The notes beneath the pieces are model-generated. The model searched no databases, had not been told where the DNA came from, and saw nothing but the letters and a program-made list of their open reading frames with translations. 64,000 nucleotides of DNA, from NCBI RefSeq assembly GCF_029784155.1, contig NC_073691.1:91842722-91906721 (forward strand). The letters are read 5' to 3'. The translations under genes were made by a program, and so were the position numbers. Origin of the DNA: Uranotaenia lowii. Its lineage: Eukaryota; Arthropoda; Insecta; Diptera; Culicidae. Shown here in pieces: positions 13,229 through 26,469 of this stretch (position 1 is its first letter; every line of letters starts with the position of its first letter).

Positions 13229-16200
13229 TCACAAGTCTGTTTTTAACAAACCATGATTCTCAACTTGCATAATTATTTGAGTTTCCCGATACGTCCTCGG
13301 TTCAGGCATAACGATATCAAATTTTTTACGTTGCTTTTTCTTCTGAGCAACACAGTAGAATGCTATAATCAATGCTAACAGTGCTAAAACGATCGAAGCC
13401 ACTGTAGCTCCTATCACTAAGTACAGCCAAAAATTGTCATCCGCACATTGTCTGGTACGAATGTCGTGGAACGAGTTAAACTCGCCCGACTTGCTGATGG
13501 CACCGAAAAATACCTCTTCTTGATTTTGAGTAAGGAGGTTGGATTGTTTCAACACCAACATCTGCTGACAATCAATACTCTGTTGAACGTAGATACCGCG
13601 AAGCTGGACATTGAAGTCATCTGAGAAGTACGTCGATTTCGTTTCGCTATCCAACCGTTGGATTCTATTGTTGTGGAACAGCAGTGAAGGCTGTTCCGAA
13701 TGTCTACTGTAATAGGAACTATCCAGGGTAATTGCTGTAAATAAATAGAAGGTAAAATAGTTTCCTCTTGTATTCCGCAACGACAGAATTTACCTTTAAA
13801 CACAGCATTATCTATAGAAACAAAATAGTTGCCAACAATTCGAACACTGTTTCGAATTTGCATGCTAAACGATTCTCCTGCCATATCGTTGAACTCGTTG
13901 TTACTTATCATCAAATCGCTAACGTCTAGAATAAAATAAAAGTCAATGTTTTCAGAAAAGTCCTTTTAAGTTCGTTCTCACTTTTCATAACAAATGCCAA
14001 CGGGTGAAGTGCAACGAAGGAATTATTGCTGATGATGAACCTGTTGATAACTTCAATTTCATAGAAACTTTGCGATGGGATAGCCATCAGGAACTTGCTA
14101 CCGTCGATAGTAAACTGGCCAACGTCGAACCGCTTGAAGGCATGTCTTTCCAGACGATTGATAATATTTTCTTCCAAGTTCAGCTGTTCCAACTGCTCGT
14201 GGATGTTACTAATACTGTACGGACGAAAAATACCAATCCGGCACCTGGTGAACGTTATATCTGCCACTGGACCGGTGATAAAGTGGGACGGTACTTCTTC
14301 TATGAGATCCTAGAATTTAAAAAAAACATGTAAATCAAAAATCAAATATTTTCTGTTGTTATAATGCACAAACTCACATTTACGAAATGAATCTTAAGCC
14401 TTGCTGATGGGTTGTTCCGAGTAAAATCAAAAGAGTACTGCTCTAAAATTAAATTTTCCACATTGACAACAGTCAATTTAGTCAGCTGAAATAGGTCGCT
14501 AAAAGTGTCCCGCCGGATCCGGAGGTATTTACAGTTGGCTAGCTCGATTTCGGTGGTGCTGCCCTCAAATTTGGGAGCGATGTACTCCTAAATTAAAATG
14601 GGACAATGATGAATTTGTTAAGTTTGACAAAGAAAAAACGGTTTTTTTGGTGAATTTATCATTGGTTTGATCGAAACGACGAATTGAAATTATTCCTTAG
14701 TCCGTTTAGATGTTTTTGAACATTTTTTCCACTATAATACATTGTATTCTATTTTCTTCTTGCTTCAATAACACATTCAAGTTTTGAAAAACAGGAAAAA
14801 TTTTCAAAATTTAACGAAATTTTACGATTTAATCGAAAAAAATCCTGCACATTGTTCGGCAGCTGTTACTTTTTATTGCGTGAACGAAAATGTACTACAA
14901 AGTCAATCGAATCTCGTTATCGAGGTAGTTCCCGAACACGAAATGCTTTGGTAATAAAATGTTTCTATGGACCAGAATGCTTCTGGAGGCATTCTTCTTC
15001 ATATACATTAGTATATGGTCCAGAATGTTACCAATAGCGGCATTTTATTTTTCTCTGCTGGCGATTCTCCGGAACATTCAAGCGAGACATATGCCAAAAA
15101 AGTTCTGGACCGTAGACCTGCTTAGTATCCACTTTAATAGACGTCTCGCCAAACCTACATTACGAAGTCATCTGCATGGCATGGATGTTTTATAGAGGAA
15201 AAATAGTTGACAAATAAGACGAAAAAAAATTAGAGTGTGGATAACAACAAACGGCGAAAAAGTTGATTTTCCACGTTGAAGAGCTTCTTTAAATCAATCA
15301 CGATACACTATTATAGTGATAATATTACATAGTTCTGCTGAAATAAAAATTCATAGTTTTAAGTGCTCCACAGTTCGAAAAATTTGATTCAAAAATTGTT
15401 GGGCTACCACGAGGAGTGACAGTAATGGTGGTTCGGCAAGATGGCGCCCAAATTGCCACCAAAAACTTTCACCAGGGTACCGAAAGGTCCGGTGACTAGG
15501 TCCTAAGGATCAGAGAACAGCACTACGGAAGCCACGGCGAAAACAACCACCACAGCAACTACCAACTCAATACCAGGGAAAGGATCAGGAACCAAGACTA
15601 TTTATCTGGGAGCTGTCGACACAAACAAACCTTTCCGTCTCATGAAGTTGAGGTGGGAAAAATTCTGTTTTCGTTTAGCATAACCAACTAAAGCAGCATC
15701 TACAAATTTCGTTTTAAAATTAAAACAAACCCAACAACATCTCCCAAAATCGAAAAAATAACTTTGCAGAACACAATCTTCGCATCTTCGCTCCCTCTAA
15801 AGCCCGGTTTACAGTTCTTGTGAACTCGAACTCGAACGTGAACGTGAACTCACCACAGTGAAAAAATATTCCGCAGTGAAATGTCAAATCGATCAAATCT
15901 TCAAAATTAGTAAGAGGTTTGTTCAACTGCGGGTAGAAATTGGTTTCGATCGGAAAATGACAGATCATTCAACCAATGTTTTGATCGATACTTGTCGAAC
16001 CAATGCTCAAATTTAAATTCAAATTTCTCAAAAAAACATATTGTTCTTCTTCAAAACATATTCAGCTTTGAAAACGATTGATTTAATCAAATAATCCCAA
16101 AGTTCTTATCTTTAAATACAATGAATTTAAATTAAATTTTATGAATTTAAAGTACTCCCAAAAAGTATTTATCGATCAAGGAGTAACGAGCTTTAGCGAT

Positions 16201-19200
16201 TCGTTTCTTTTGAAAAACTTATTGAAAGGACGTTATGAATATAACTTCTACAAGATAGCCATTTTTTGTTCTTGATTAAATTTTGACAAACAAAAATTTC
16301 AATATTATTCCTTAATTAGTGAAACGATCGAAAAGGTTTTTATTAAATTAAAATGCATCAGTTCACTTTTGTTTGTTAATTTTTCTGATTTTCAGTTTTC
16401 CTTAAAACACATTATTTTTGAATGATTTCTTAACAAACAAAACAGAATCTGTTTTGTAAAAGGTATCCCCATCAGCTTCAGAACTGAAGAACTGCGGAAG
16501 TACACCGAAGCTGAATCCAAGATCATCAAGATAGAGAGGATTAGACGTAAAGCGGGAGGAGATTAAGTCGATACCACAAACATTAAAATTACCGTTGTAG
16601 GTTCGGTGGTTTCCCAGATCCATTCAAATATATAGATGTAACTTCCGGAGCGAACTATGAATATTGCCGGTACGCCAGTGCAAACAATGCTGGCGTTTCG
16701 GGCAACAAAAAGGAAAATGTACATGCCAGATGCTCGAATTGCGCGGAAAGAGTCCACGAATCGGATTCCTGTACAAAACCGACCAAGAGTGCAAATTGCT
16801 CCCGCAATCATCCTGCTAATCGTAAAAATTGCCCGGAAATGACATAAAGGATGAAAATTCTAAACCTTATGAAAAGCAAACAGATCCCCTACCAAAACGC
16901 GGGACAAGAAATCCTCACCACCACTAACCGTTTCGCCATTCTAGGTGACCTAGGCGAGGAAAAGGATTATCAGAGTGTGATCTCCAATCACACTTCTCTC
17001 CGAACTAATCGAAATCTCCGCAGAACATCGGCTAGGGAAAGCATCCGTAGGAACCAAAAAAATCCGGTGCTCTTCACGCAATTCGGCTTCAACTGGATCT
17101 CTCCGCTACAATCTATCCACAACAAGATCGTGCATAGAATCAAAGCAACCAGGAATCCAGTTCAGGCAGTCATTCTTTTGATCGAAGTCGCTGATGAAAT
17201 TGACAAGATCATACAAGGTCATAAGGCCTACAAAATATCACAAGAAAACATCAGAATCGACAACTACAACAGTGTAGTGTAAGGCATTCACGATCTGGCA
17301 GTAGAACACTCGCAGTACCAATGGAATCGAAGGCAGAACTTTATAAGTTAGGACTTTATAGGTTAAGGCACAAACCTGAGGAACTAATCCAAATCAAAGG
17401 ATTCAACTTCTTTACTTTCTTAAATGTAGATCGACAGAATATGGAGGGGTAACAATTATACGAGCGGACAACTTTATAGGAGAGGAATTCACATTAGACG
17501 ACGTAGGGCCAATAGAAGTAATTGCGGTTAAAATAAGTCACGGTACAGACCCGATAATGATAAAGTCAGTCTAAATCCCACCAAACTCCGAACTCACTAA
17601 AATCTGTTTTCAAAATATGCCTAAATTTATAGCTTCTGTTGAAAGAATTCCAGGCGAATAAATAGTAGGCTGGCACTTCAATGCGCAACACCAGTTCTGG
17701 CATACGGCCTCCACCCAACGTGCGAGAGGGCAGGCACTCTTTACCAGTGATGGTAATTTTCGCCCGTCACGCTTGACCCGACTAGTTTTGTTTCATCAAA
17801 CGACTGGCACTGTTCTCAATTGACGGAGCCTCACTACTCGCATGACGGATAAAGCACGACAACAATCAACATTTCTCCATCATCGACTGGCGAAGCTCCT
17901 ACACATGGTCAAAATTTCTCCTGAGAGTGACTGGCAAATCTCTTCACACTTCGATCGGCTGCTGACGGCAGATACAACTAATTTAACGACTTGCTGGCAG
18001 AGAGCAACAATAGCAATAAAAAACCGAAAACGGGCTTGCTGGCAAAAGCAACAATAATAATAAATTCTTTTCTTTTTCGTCTTCGGTCGTCTTCGGCTTG
18101 CTGGCAGGAGCAACAATAATAATAAATGCGTTTCTTTTTCGTCACCGGTCGTTTGAATGCGATTGCTTGACTAGGTCATTCTTTTAGCTTCAAATGACTG
18201 GGGAATGAATGACTGGCAAACGAAGTGACTGGTCGTTAAGGAACAGTCAATTGAGTTTGACGGACCAAGAGGCTTCACAGTCACAGCTTCACGCCTCATG
18301 ACGATGACTTTTGCCAAGCCTGCTCTTTACTGAGATTTCATAATCATCCCTGGTACTACTAAATGAGGGAGGCAACACTACTGCACCATCACCACTGAAA
18401 CGAAGTGCGGTGCTAGGCTTAAACTAGCATCACCGACAATCTCTAGGAGAAAAGGATGGGAAGTCGAGGGGCAGGCGGAAACGAGCGACCATCTAGCGAT
18501 CCTGATCAATGTTAACACCCACCACACGTGAGTTTTACAAACGGCAGTAAAATTTACGTAGAAAAAGCCATTAGAATTGCTAACTAAATCAGACCCCAAT
18601 ACATCTACGATCCAACTGAATGATTTCAATTCTTCACGAAAGTATCCAAGGTAACTTTCATTGTCAAAAAAAAAAAAAAACAAACTGTATAAAAAGGTGG
18701 TGGAATAAGGACATTCAGAAGGCATACGACCAAAAACGAATGACTTTCAACGGAAACCGTACTCAGGAAAAATACCTAAAACTTCAGAGATCTCGTGCGC
18801 GCACTCAAAAAAATTTACAGAAAAGCAAAAAGACAGTACAATAGAGAATTCACCGAAACCATCGATGAGTTACCCCAGCGAGACAATTGCGGGGCTCCTG
18901 GGGTAAACACAGCATTAACAAGCTGGGATACGAAGAAAACAATAATGTCCAAAGAACTATCCAACAAGTTTATGAACCTGCTCTTCGGAGATAAAGAAGA
19001 GAGCAATCTACAGAAGCCTGTCCCACACTCTTAACACACCTCGAAGAATATGAGATGGCTATTTCTGAAAGCGAACTCTATCAGGTACTAAAAAAAGAAA
19101 CCATTCTAGCCCGGGAGAAGATAAGGTAACATACAGCCTATACTAAAAGGCATTGGCAGGGATATGCTAAACAAAATATTTGAAATGTTAAACGCCATTT

Positions 19201-22200
19201 TTGTAAACGAAGAAATTCCAGAAAACTAAATTAAGTAATTGTTAAACCAATTCTCAAATCGAACACGAACCCGCTTCTCGAAACATCGTACCATCCGATA
19301 GCCTTGATGGATACCTTGCTCAAATAGATCAATGGTGCCATCAAGAACAGATCAAATGAAATCCTAGAAATAGAGGATCTCTCGTTTGGATTCCGAAGCA
19401 ATCGCTCAGACGTTACGTGCGATAAATTCCAATCTTCAGGTCTACATTCCATAGCGGTCTTCGTAGACATATCGAAAGCATTTGATTCGGTCCGTCTCCA
19501 CACGTTGATGAAAATTTATATCTTGGATTTTCCATTATTTACACCACCGAACTATGTTGCTTGAACTAAATGAGGAAAAACTACAAATTAATGTAAGTAA
19601 AGCTTGCCAATGATGCCCTCTTTCTCCCACATTTTTTAATGTGTACACCTCTGAACTTCCCGACAACTTCACGAACAAATGATTTTACGGTGCTAGTGAA
19701 GGGCAAAGACCTGGAAGACATGACAAGAAAATTGAACAAGACACTAGAAGAACTGAACACAGCTTTAAAAACCTGAACCTACAGCTCCTGAATCCCAGAA
19801 AAAAGTGCAGCACTCATTTTTGACCCAAGACGCACTAATCATGTCTTCATGTAATTCTTATCAATGAAATCAGAATCGAGGAAAATAACACACTTAGATA
19901 TCTGGGATACGTAATCGATAGGAGCAAAACCCATCGGAAGCACATTGAACACGTAACAATTCAGGCAGCAAAAAGATAAGCCTAATGAAGACGTTGAGCA
20001 AGAAAAAACAGCGGTGCAAACAGAGAAACCTTGATCAAGGTCGGTAACGCGATTATTACGAGTCGATTGGAATACGGTGCTCCAGTTAGCGGAGTAGTAA
20101 AAAAAAACAACTTGAAAAAACTGTTGACACCCCCGGTCTCGACGAACAACTTCTGGACAATTCTGGCAACAGTGCTTGAAACTCGATGTACAAGTTTGAA
20201 GAATAAATTCAGTTTTCTTTGTTCACTACTCGGTACTAAATAGACGCGTTCAACTTTATCTCGTGGTCCCGACGTTTTTTCACTTGCATTAGAGCTATTC
20301 CACCTCGAACAAAAACTTCAGACGATGTAGAACAACTACCTAGGAACTGCTATATCTAAAAGATACACCAATCAATGTTATTCTCTCAGACACAGGCTAG
20401 TTGCCGATCAGTTTCAAAATGGAGTTGCTGCAAAACGAGAAATTCTCAAAAGCGTCCATAAGACGATCGAAACTGGATCAGACAATGGATCCTACTTAAC
20501 AAAATTGACGCTGAAATACTCGTAACTTATTACACAGGTTCACCCAAGTGACTCCTCCAGACCGTTCTTAACCAGAAAGAGATTCTTTGAAACACCGATA
20601 TCGATAATGGCCAAGGTCACAATAACAACCAAAAACCGCAAGAAGGAAACAATATCGAAGAAAGAATGGATTCAGAAATATAACGAACTTCAGCAAACCA
20701 TATATTTGGGATACCACAAAATATTCAAAGATGCCTTAAGAAACGAAAACGGAGTTGGTTTCTGAATCTATGACAGCACAGACCAATCATACCACAAGGC
20801 AAAAATAAACCCGGAGTTTTAAATCATGAATGCTGAACCATGAGCCATCAAAACGGCATTAGAATCAATAAAGGAAAAAATAAACAAATAAGCAGTAGGT
20901 AATACTTAAGGACGCAGCTAGTGCTTGTAACACGTTGTCAAACAAGTCAAAATGGAAAACCAACTACATTGCATGGAGCAGTTTTTCCCTGTTGGGGAGA
21001 GAGTCCACTGCGAGAGTTGATCTATTGTGGTTTACCCCGCGTTATTATTTTTACTTTGCTATGCTACTTGACACCCCTGCACTATTGGTGGAAGTTGCAG
21101 TTGTTTACCGGTAGCACTACGAGCACACACATAACTAGGTAGGATCTCCTAGTGCAGTCTAAGTTCCCTTGAAAAGATTCATCCACATTGCATGTGTTGC
21201 ATCATTGAGGCGTACAATTCCAATGTATACACGGCTAGCATTTCACTAATGCTAAACCGCCAACCTCCATCATACTATGTGTGCCAAATTATGTCACGAC
21301 CGGGATTCGATCTCATGATCGTTGGCTTAGAAGACAAGGATGCTATCCTCTAGACCACGATCTGCTGGCCTTGCATGGAGCATAGCCAAAGAACTGTTTG
21401 AGATGCCGACCGGGTCCATATACATTCAGTGAATCCCCAGCATATGTAGGAATACCGGGGAACGAAAGAGTAGATGAAGCAGCAGTACAAGCCACATCCG
21501 AGACTCAATCTGAGTTTTTCGCAATGGTACTCGGAGACGTCCTAAAAAAAGCGAAATCAAAAATCACCCTGGACTGGGACCAAGCCCTCAAAGAAGAATC
21601 AGAAGCTGACGCTGACACCACAGATAAACAGACAGGACACTCTTTTTTCATTCTTCGCAAATTGCTCTGGAAGCTAGGCAATGTCGCCAACAGAGTGCAC
21701 TGCATTCGGATAAAAGATTTCCAATCATGGTAGCCTTCAATTTCAGGTACATATGGGTATCACCATAGTATCCATGCTTTTCGAATTCAATAATAAACAA
21801 ACTAGGTGTTTGCAAAAAATTGGTCGTTCAAAAGTAAGAGCTGTAATCCCGTTATTTTTCTTTACAAAGTTTTTAATATCAGAGTTCCCGGAACGCTAGA
21901 CCAGTCCACTAGCAGTAAGAGCAAGTTCCTAGCTGTTGTGAGGAAAGGTGGCAAATTGTGTTGAATCGATTTCGGAGCATCAGTCGTTGATTGAAAGATT
22001 CATCAGTTTAATCAAGACTTAAAGGGCCTTGTTACTCAAATTGAAAAGTGTTGAAAGTGGATTCAGTGCCTGGAAATACCGTGTTTTTAGCAGATCCATA
22101 GAGTGTTAATTGAATACCTAAATTTAAATAAATCATATGTTTCAAAGAAAAAATTGTCTTCCTTTCGCTACTGTTTCCCTATTTCAACCGTCCCGTTGTG

Positions 22201-23547
22201 TTCTCTGAATGACTTAAAGCTGAACTAAATTAGAATATAATTTCGCCCAAATTTGATTATAAGTGCTCGAAAACTTAGTTGATTTCAGTTGAACATAAAT
22301 ATGATTGTGTTTGACTTTTAAGATTCCGCAACTCCGATGCTTTCAAAAACTTCCTTTCTCTTACTCAGAGCAAAAACACTTGTTTTCTGATTCTAACGGT
22401 AGCATTTTGAGAAGAAGGACTGAAAATATCAAACCGCTAACAATTTCAATTTCAACAGATAATGTCAGGGATCTACGTTCAAGCTTTGAGTTTTTTATAT
22501 GTACTCCACTAAAACTCGTTATCAGCAGTACATCAACTACAATAGTTCAAAGTATGATAAAGTTTTTTAAACAGAATGATCAGCTACACAATTTCTCTAT
22601 ACAATTGATAATTTGGTTGTTTACGTTTTGCTTTCCAAGTCAAATTGTCAAAGGTGACCATGATTCATTTTTATGGAACAAACTGATTGGTAGGCAATGT
22701 CGGCTACAGATGGCAGTATAATCATTCTTGCGAAAAATAGAGAAGATTTTATTAGGAGTGTCCCGTCTGTTTGTCTGTGCTGACACCATCTTCGGTAAAA
22801 AATTGTTTTGTGAATGTGAATATTATAATCAAAAATAATCTGCTATTGTTTTTCCGCACTCTATAGAGCTGAAGCCGGCAGTAGAACTAAAAGGTGGGTT
22901 CGATGATTACCTTCAAGGTTTTTTTTTTGCTTTGTATATGCAATACATTTCCAGGAAAGTGATTGCCAGTAGGTACCTACTCATAGGTTTATCATATTCT
23001 TATCAGTATGAATCATTTCATCAGTTGGCGAGATATAAAAAGTAGCTTATTCCACCGAAAATAAAAATACCATCGTGTAAAGGTCGCGGTACACCTCATG
23101 TGAAAATGAAAAATATTATGAAAAACTCAAAAAATGACAAAAAACATGGTGGAATCGATAGGGAATAGTCAAAAAATGAATTTTGAACTGGTCTGAGTGT
23201 TCAAAACCTCTTAAAAGGTTTTGATTCCAATCCCCCCGATTTCTACCGCCGAAATTTAATCATTTAAATTATTTTGAAGAAGTTTTAATCCTTTGATAAA
23301 TCCACTTCCGGAAGATTCACTTTAAACACTAAACAAAACCCACTTCATTCCGGTAGCCACAGTCGCAGATCCGTTTGCCAAAACGAGGCGTCGAGTCGTG
23401 GATACAGTTGACCAAAGATTCACGCTCCCGCTCCTCGATACCACCCAACTCGTCTATTTCGTCATACACTTGTGCTCGGGACAGTCCTGCCGCCAGGATT
23501 ACGGTGAGCAGTGAAACGCTAAAGGGTAGCACCACGTTGCCCCTCAT
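13229..23547 (-). CDS. Gene A: type I membrane protein with LRR-like repeats, 459 aa, 5 exons
   Basis: Not a gene I recognise by name. Exons in transcript order are 23547-23344, 14587-14378, 14309-13982, 13925-13794 and 13734-13229. Total is 1,380 nt and all phases close. The ATG has a strong GCCGCC context. Residues 1-25 form a signal peptide. A Cys cluster with CDC (about 48-62) resembles an LRR N-terminal cap. Residues 70-380 carry irregular leucine-rich or beta-solenoid-like repeats (TEIELANCKYLRIRRDTF, then F-containing turns such as RHAFKRFDVGQFTIDG). A single transmembrane helix spans about 392-420 and is followed by a Lys-rich 40-residue cytoplasmic tail ending LLKTDL. Intron 1 is 8.8 kb and full of TEs. 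It converges with highwire, 164 bp away. It is a probable paralogue of gene B. The weakest junction is the exon 1 donor (GTGGGT). Confidence 0.82.
17745..18322. mobile_element. hAT MITE inserted in the I-clade element
   Basis: A 578-bp insertion starts CAGTGATGGTAA and ends with the inverted counterpart (reverse complement CAGGCTTGGCAA). It is flanked by a perfect 8-bp duplication CTCTTTAC (17737-17744 and 18323-18330), which fits the hAT preference nTnnnnAn. Internally it has a repeated 'ggcttgctggcaggagcaacaataat'-type block (two to three copies, about 17990-18125). It has no transposase. Removing it rejoins the endonuclease-like frame of the host element. Confidence 0.85.
20981..21370 (-). 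mobile_element. tRNA-derived SINE with 12-bp target-site duplication
   Basis: On the minus strand the element begins near 21370 with a tRNA-like head: an A-box-like TGGTCTAGAGG and a B-box-like GATCGAATCC, with an anticodon-loop-like CTTCTAA between them (resembling tRNA-Arg, TCT). It ends on a short A-rich tail near 20981. A perfect 12-bp duplication TTGCATGGAGCA flanks it (20969-20980 and 21371-21382). Transcription would be by RNA polymerase III from the internal promoter. It lies inside the RNase H region of the retrotransposon. Confidence 0.85.
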
Positions 23548-24666
23548 GGCGGCGGCACATTACTTTTGATCGTTTTGTAAACAGAAACCCCGTGGCTAAC
23601 GATCGAGCATCGGATTTTCGCACGGGTTACAATCAGATGATCAGATCTGCTCTGATGATCGCGATCCTCAGGGAGCGCAGCGTGGATTTTTACACTTCTT
23701 CCGATTAAAAGTCGACGATGGACTAACTTCGCACCTCGCGTTGTAATCAGATCGCGGGACTTTAGTGCGCAATCATTAGCCAGCCAGCGTGCGACGCAAA
23801 CGGTAAAACGACGAAGCGGCAAAAGATAACATATTGACGATAACGCAAAAAATAAACACCAATAGGTAGGTGGCAGTTCTTTTCGTTCCACAATAAGTAC
23901 ACGAGACCACGAAATATGTAGCTGAAAAGTACTTAGGTAGCTGTGGAATATATTTCAGCTGCAAATGTTCCTATACTTGAGCGGGAAAAGCTGCACAAGT
24001 GTGCCTTATGTATTCTGACGGCGCGCCGTCGAGATGAGAGCACATGGGCAGACCATATTTTTCACGGCTTCGGCTTATTTATTTTGTATGTATATGATTC
24101 GAACTGTTCGATTACCATCGAATTCATGTTGACTTTTGTTTAACCGACTTTGTGGAAAATGGGACACTTTTGTGGGTAACACATTGAGCCGATAACCTAT
24201 ATTGAGGCATTAATTTTTCGAGTGCATCGATGTGTAAACGGTTCCAAAGAGTCGATTCCAACACTTCTAACACTTTCCGGTTTAAAGTACATAATTGATG
24301 TTTCTGAAATTAATAAGTTTGCCATATTGGCCCTTGGGAAGATGAAGTATTACATAAATAGATAAATCTTTTTTTTAACTGTATCAAGTGGTTTTAGCCA
24401 TGTGTTAATTAATCATCATTGTAAGGTTATGAGTCATGATATGGCTTTGAATCGAGAGCATTTTAAAACGCTTCTCGTCCAGAAAAAGATATGAAAAGTA
24501 TAACCATTTGAGGTTTTGACTACATTTTTTCACCCAATAACGTTTGTTGAAGCGCAGATTACCTAAAATATGTTATTTTTCTAATGATAAGAAAATTAAA
24601 AGTTTATCTTTTAACCAGGGAAAGTAAGGTGGAATTTGTTAAGGAAGAAACAAAAATTTTACTGAT

Positions 24667-24913
24667 ATGGAGCACGGTATAAAGAATCTCAAACAGAATT
24701 TAATCAAGTGCATCACTGAGAATAAAAGCGGGGTTATTCCAGTAGGTCAACTTTTTTTTAACAAACCACGTGGTACCACAAAACCACTGACAGAGGTATA
24801 TGCTGACACCTATCTAGGCTGCTTGGAAACTACCAAAATGTTGAAGATGATCCACGCCAACGGCAGTTTAGTTTCCACAAAGTATACGCAATGCCTTACC
24901 CATCTTTTTCCAC
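24667..24913 (+). pseudogene. Unidentified ORF interrupted by a TAA-flanked transposon
   Basis: An open frame from the ATG at 24667 (starts MEHGIKNLKQNLIKC) runs into the transposon at 24917. Skipping the element and one TAA copy, the same frame continues at 27058-27105 (FSRPENVQFRFCL) and stops, giving about 105 codons. I recognise no domain. It could be a TE relic or an exon of an unknown plus-strand gene. Continuity across the insertion suggests it was open when the transposon landed, but a frame this short could also be chance. Confidence 0.35.
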
Positions 24914-25095
24914 TAAGGGAACATCCATAAATGACGTAGCATTTGAGGGGGAGGGGGGGGAGTTTAACTTTGTGTGACGATGTGTGACGAGAGGGGGGGG
25001 GGGGGGGGGGGTAGGGGTTCAAGTAAAGCTACGTAGCTTTGATTAAATATCGAAAAAAAAAAATCAAAATTGAGCTAAATTATGCCTAAAGCTTA

Positions 25096-26410
25096 GTTCT
25101 TTTAGAAATGGGACAGTTACGAATGCTTGTATCTCAAAAACCTTTCGTTTGATCTAAATACTTTCTATGAAGGAAATGAAGGTAATTTTATGATAATTCA
25201 TGAAAAAATTTGAAAAAAAATATTTATCGTTTTTTTGTAAGAATTAATTCTACTTTATTCTTGGTACCTCCCTTCGGCCAGCGCACACTTTTTTCAGTCA
25301 TGATAATGATCAGTTTTTCAAACTAATACTTCTAATAATCTGTATTTTAGGTGGCTACATCCCTCTCCTTCAATTTTTATTACTTTTTGGACCAATCTTT
25401 CTTTTTTAAGAGAAACTGAGGCCACTTTAGTGGATACAGCTGTTTCGAAATTACCAAATTTGATTATTTTTGAGCAACTTTTTGAGCGTTTTTATTGGAA
25501 TTTCTGCTGGCAAAATCTGGAAATAACGAAGTAAAACCATGAGGAGATTGAACTTAAAGTATAATCGGTTAGTATAGATCGTAGGTTGCGAAGGGTACAT
25601 AAAAGATTACTCTTTTTAGGCTTTTGAAAAGAGTGAAAATCATAGTTTTCGTATTGAAAATTGTTATTTTTTCCACAGGAGCATAATTTTGGCAAATCAT
25701 TATATTTTATACAAAATAGCCAGCAAATACATACTTTAATATACTCTGGACCTTGCCACGAGCAGACGTGGTATAGGATTCAAACGCTGGAATTTGTTTA
25801 AAATAGGGTATTTCATAGTTTTGTCGTTCATCAGAAATCATCTGTCCCATAGCCTCGGAACCAGATATACAGCTTACGAGCTGTGGATCTGGCAAAAAAT
25901 GTTTGTTTGAGGTTAGGTTTGAATGACTCATCAATAGGCAACACTTTCAGCTTATCGGAGAATATTTTTTTTGGAAATTTCAGCGATCTACCCTTAGTTT
26001 TTCGCTAATTGAAAATTAAAAATGCTGGTGTGAGACTTGAGTTCCCTGATGACCCTTAGCCGAAGTTGCCGATCATATGCTTCACTCCAATGGTTGATTT
26101 GAACTTAGTGGACATTTTTGACAATATTTCCATACTTTTTCACCACTCACATACAGTAGTTCTTTGAATAATCAACGGTTTTGTCGGCTATCAATTTGAT
26201 AATGATGAATTTTGAATGAAACTGTGCAAAATTATTTTTTCCTTTTTCTCTTGCATCGTAAATATCTCAAAAACACGTAAATTCTAAATTTTGAAAAAAA
26301 TACGTCGGATAGTACTTTTTACAGGCAACAAAATGCTGTCAAAATTTTGAATGTCCGATTACTAGTAAACGAGTTATTAGCAAAAGAAAGTGTCCCATTT
26401 CTAAAAGAAC
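25096..26410. mobile_element. TA-flanked inverted-repeat element nested in the Harbinger-like element
   Basis: A 1,315-bp segment is bounded by perfect 20-bp inverted repeats (GTTCTTTTAGAAATGGGACA on the left and its reverse complement at 26391-26410). It is flanked by TA on both sides (25094-25095 and 26411-26412), as for Tc1/mariner-type insertion. Its AT-rich interior has no open frame I can assign. Confidence 0.7.
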
Positions 26411-26469
26411 TAAGCTTTAATTCAATCCAGTCTGTAGCATGTAGCTTTTGACTCCTACTGCCCGACTGT

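Larger units (their letters stand above)
15400..21733 (+). mobile_element. Decayed I-clade non-LTR retrotransposon (gag, EN, RT, RNase H), nested insertions
   Basis: The remains run antisense to gene A. A gag part (about 16440-17280) has a CCHC knuckle, CSNCAERVHESDSC, followed by a second CSRNHPANRKNC knuckle, after a segment beginning FVKGIPISF. Endonuclease-like sequence follows (about 17420-17740 and 18331-18600). Reverse transcriptase remnants include GFRSNRS and VFVDISKAFDSV near 19390-19495. An RNase H C-terminus (VGIPGNERVDEAA, about 21437) ends the element. RNase H after RT points to the I clade. Many stops and frameshifts make it dead. A hAT MITE interrupts the endonuclease and a SINE interrupts RNase H. 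The region at 15400-16440 may be the 5' end, with a further insertion in it that I cannot resolve. Confidence 0.8.
14588..23343 (-). other. Intron 1 of gene A
   Basis: This 8.8-kb intron separates the signal-peptide exon from the repeat exons. It holds the I-clade retrotransposon remains and their nested insertions (about 15400-21740). The parts at 14588-15390 and 21740-23343 are AT-rich, and I see no gene or convincing repeat in them, apart from an imperfect inverted pair around 14966-15035. Confidence 0.75.

Noticed and set aside
14950..15035. Imperfect inverted pair around TATGGACCAGAATGC / TATGGTCCAGAATG
   Set aside because: The arms also match in direct orientation in part and no target duplication is found. 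Too weak to call a structured RNA or element.
21285..21370. Possible genuine tRNA gene on the minus strand
   Set aside because: It has recognisable A and B boxes but poor stem pairing, and it is the head of a SINE flanked by a 12-bp target duplication.
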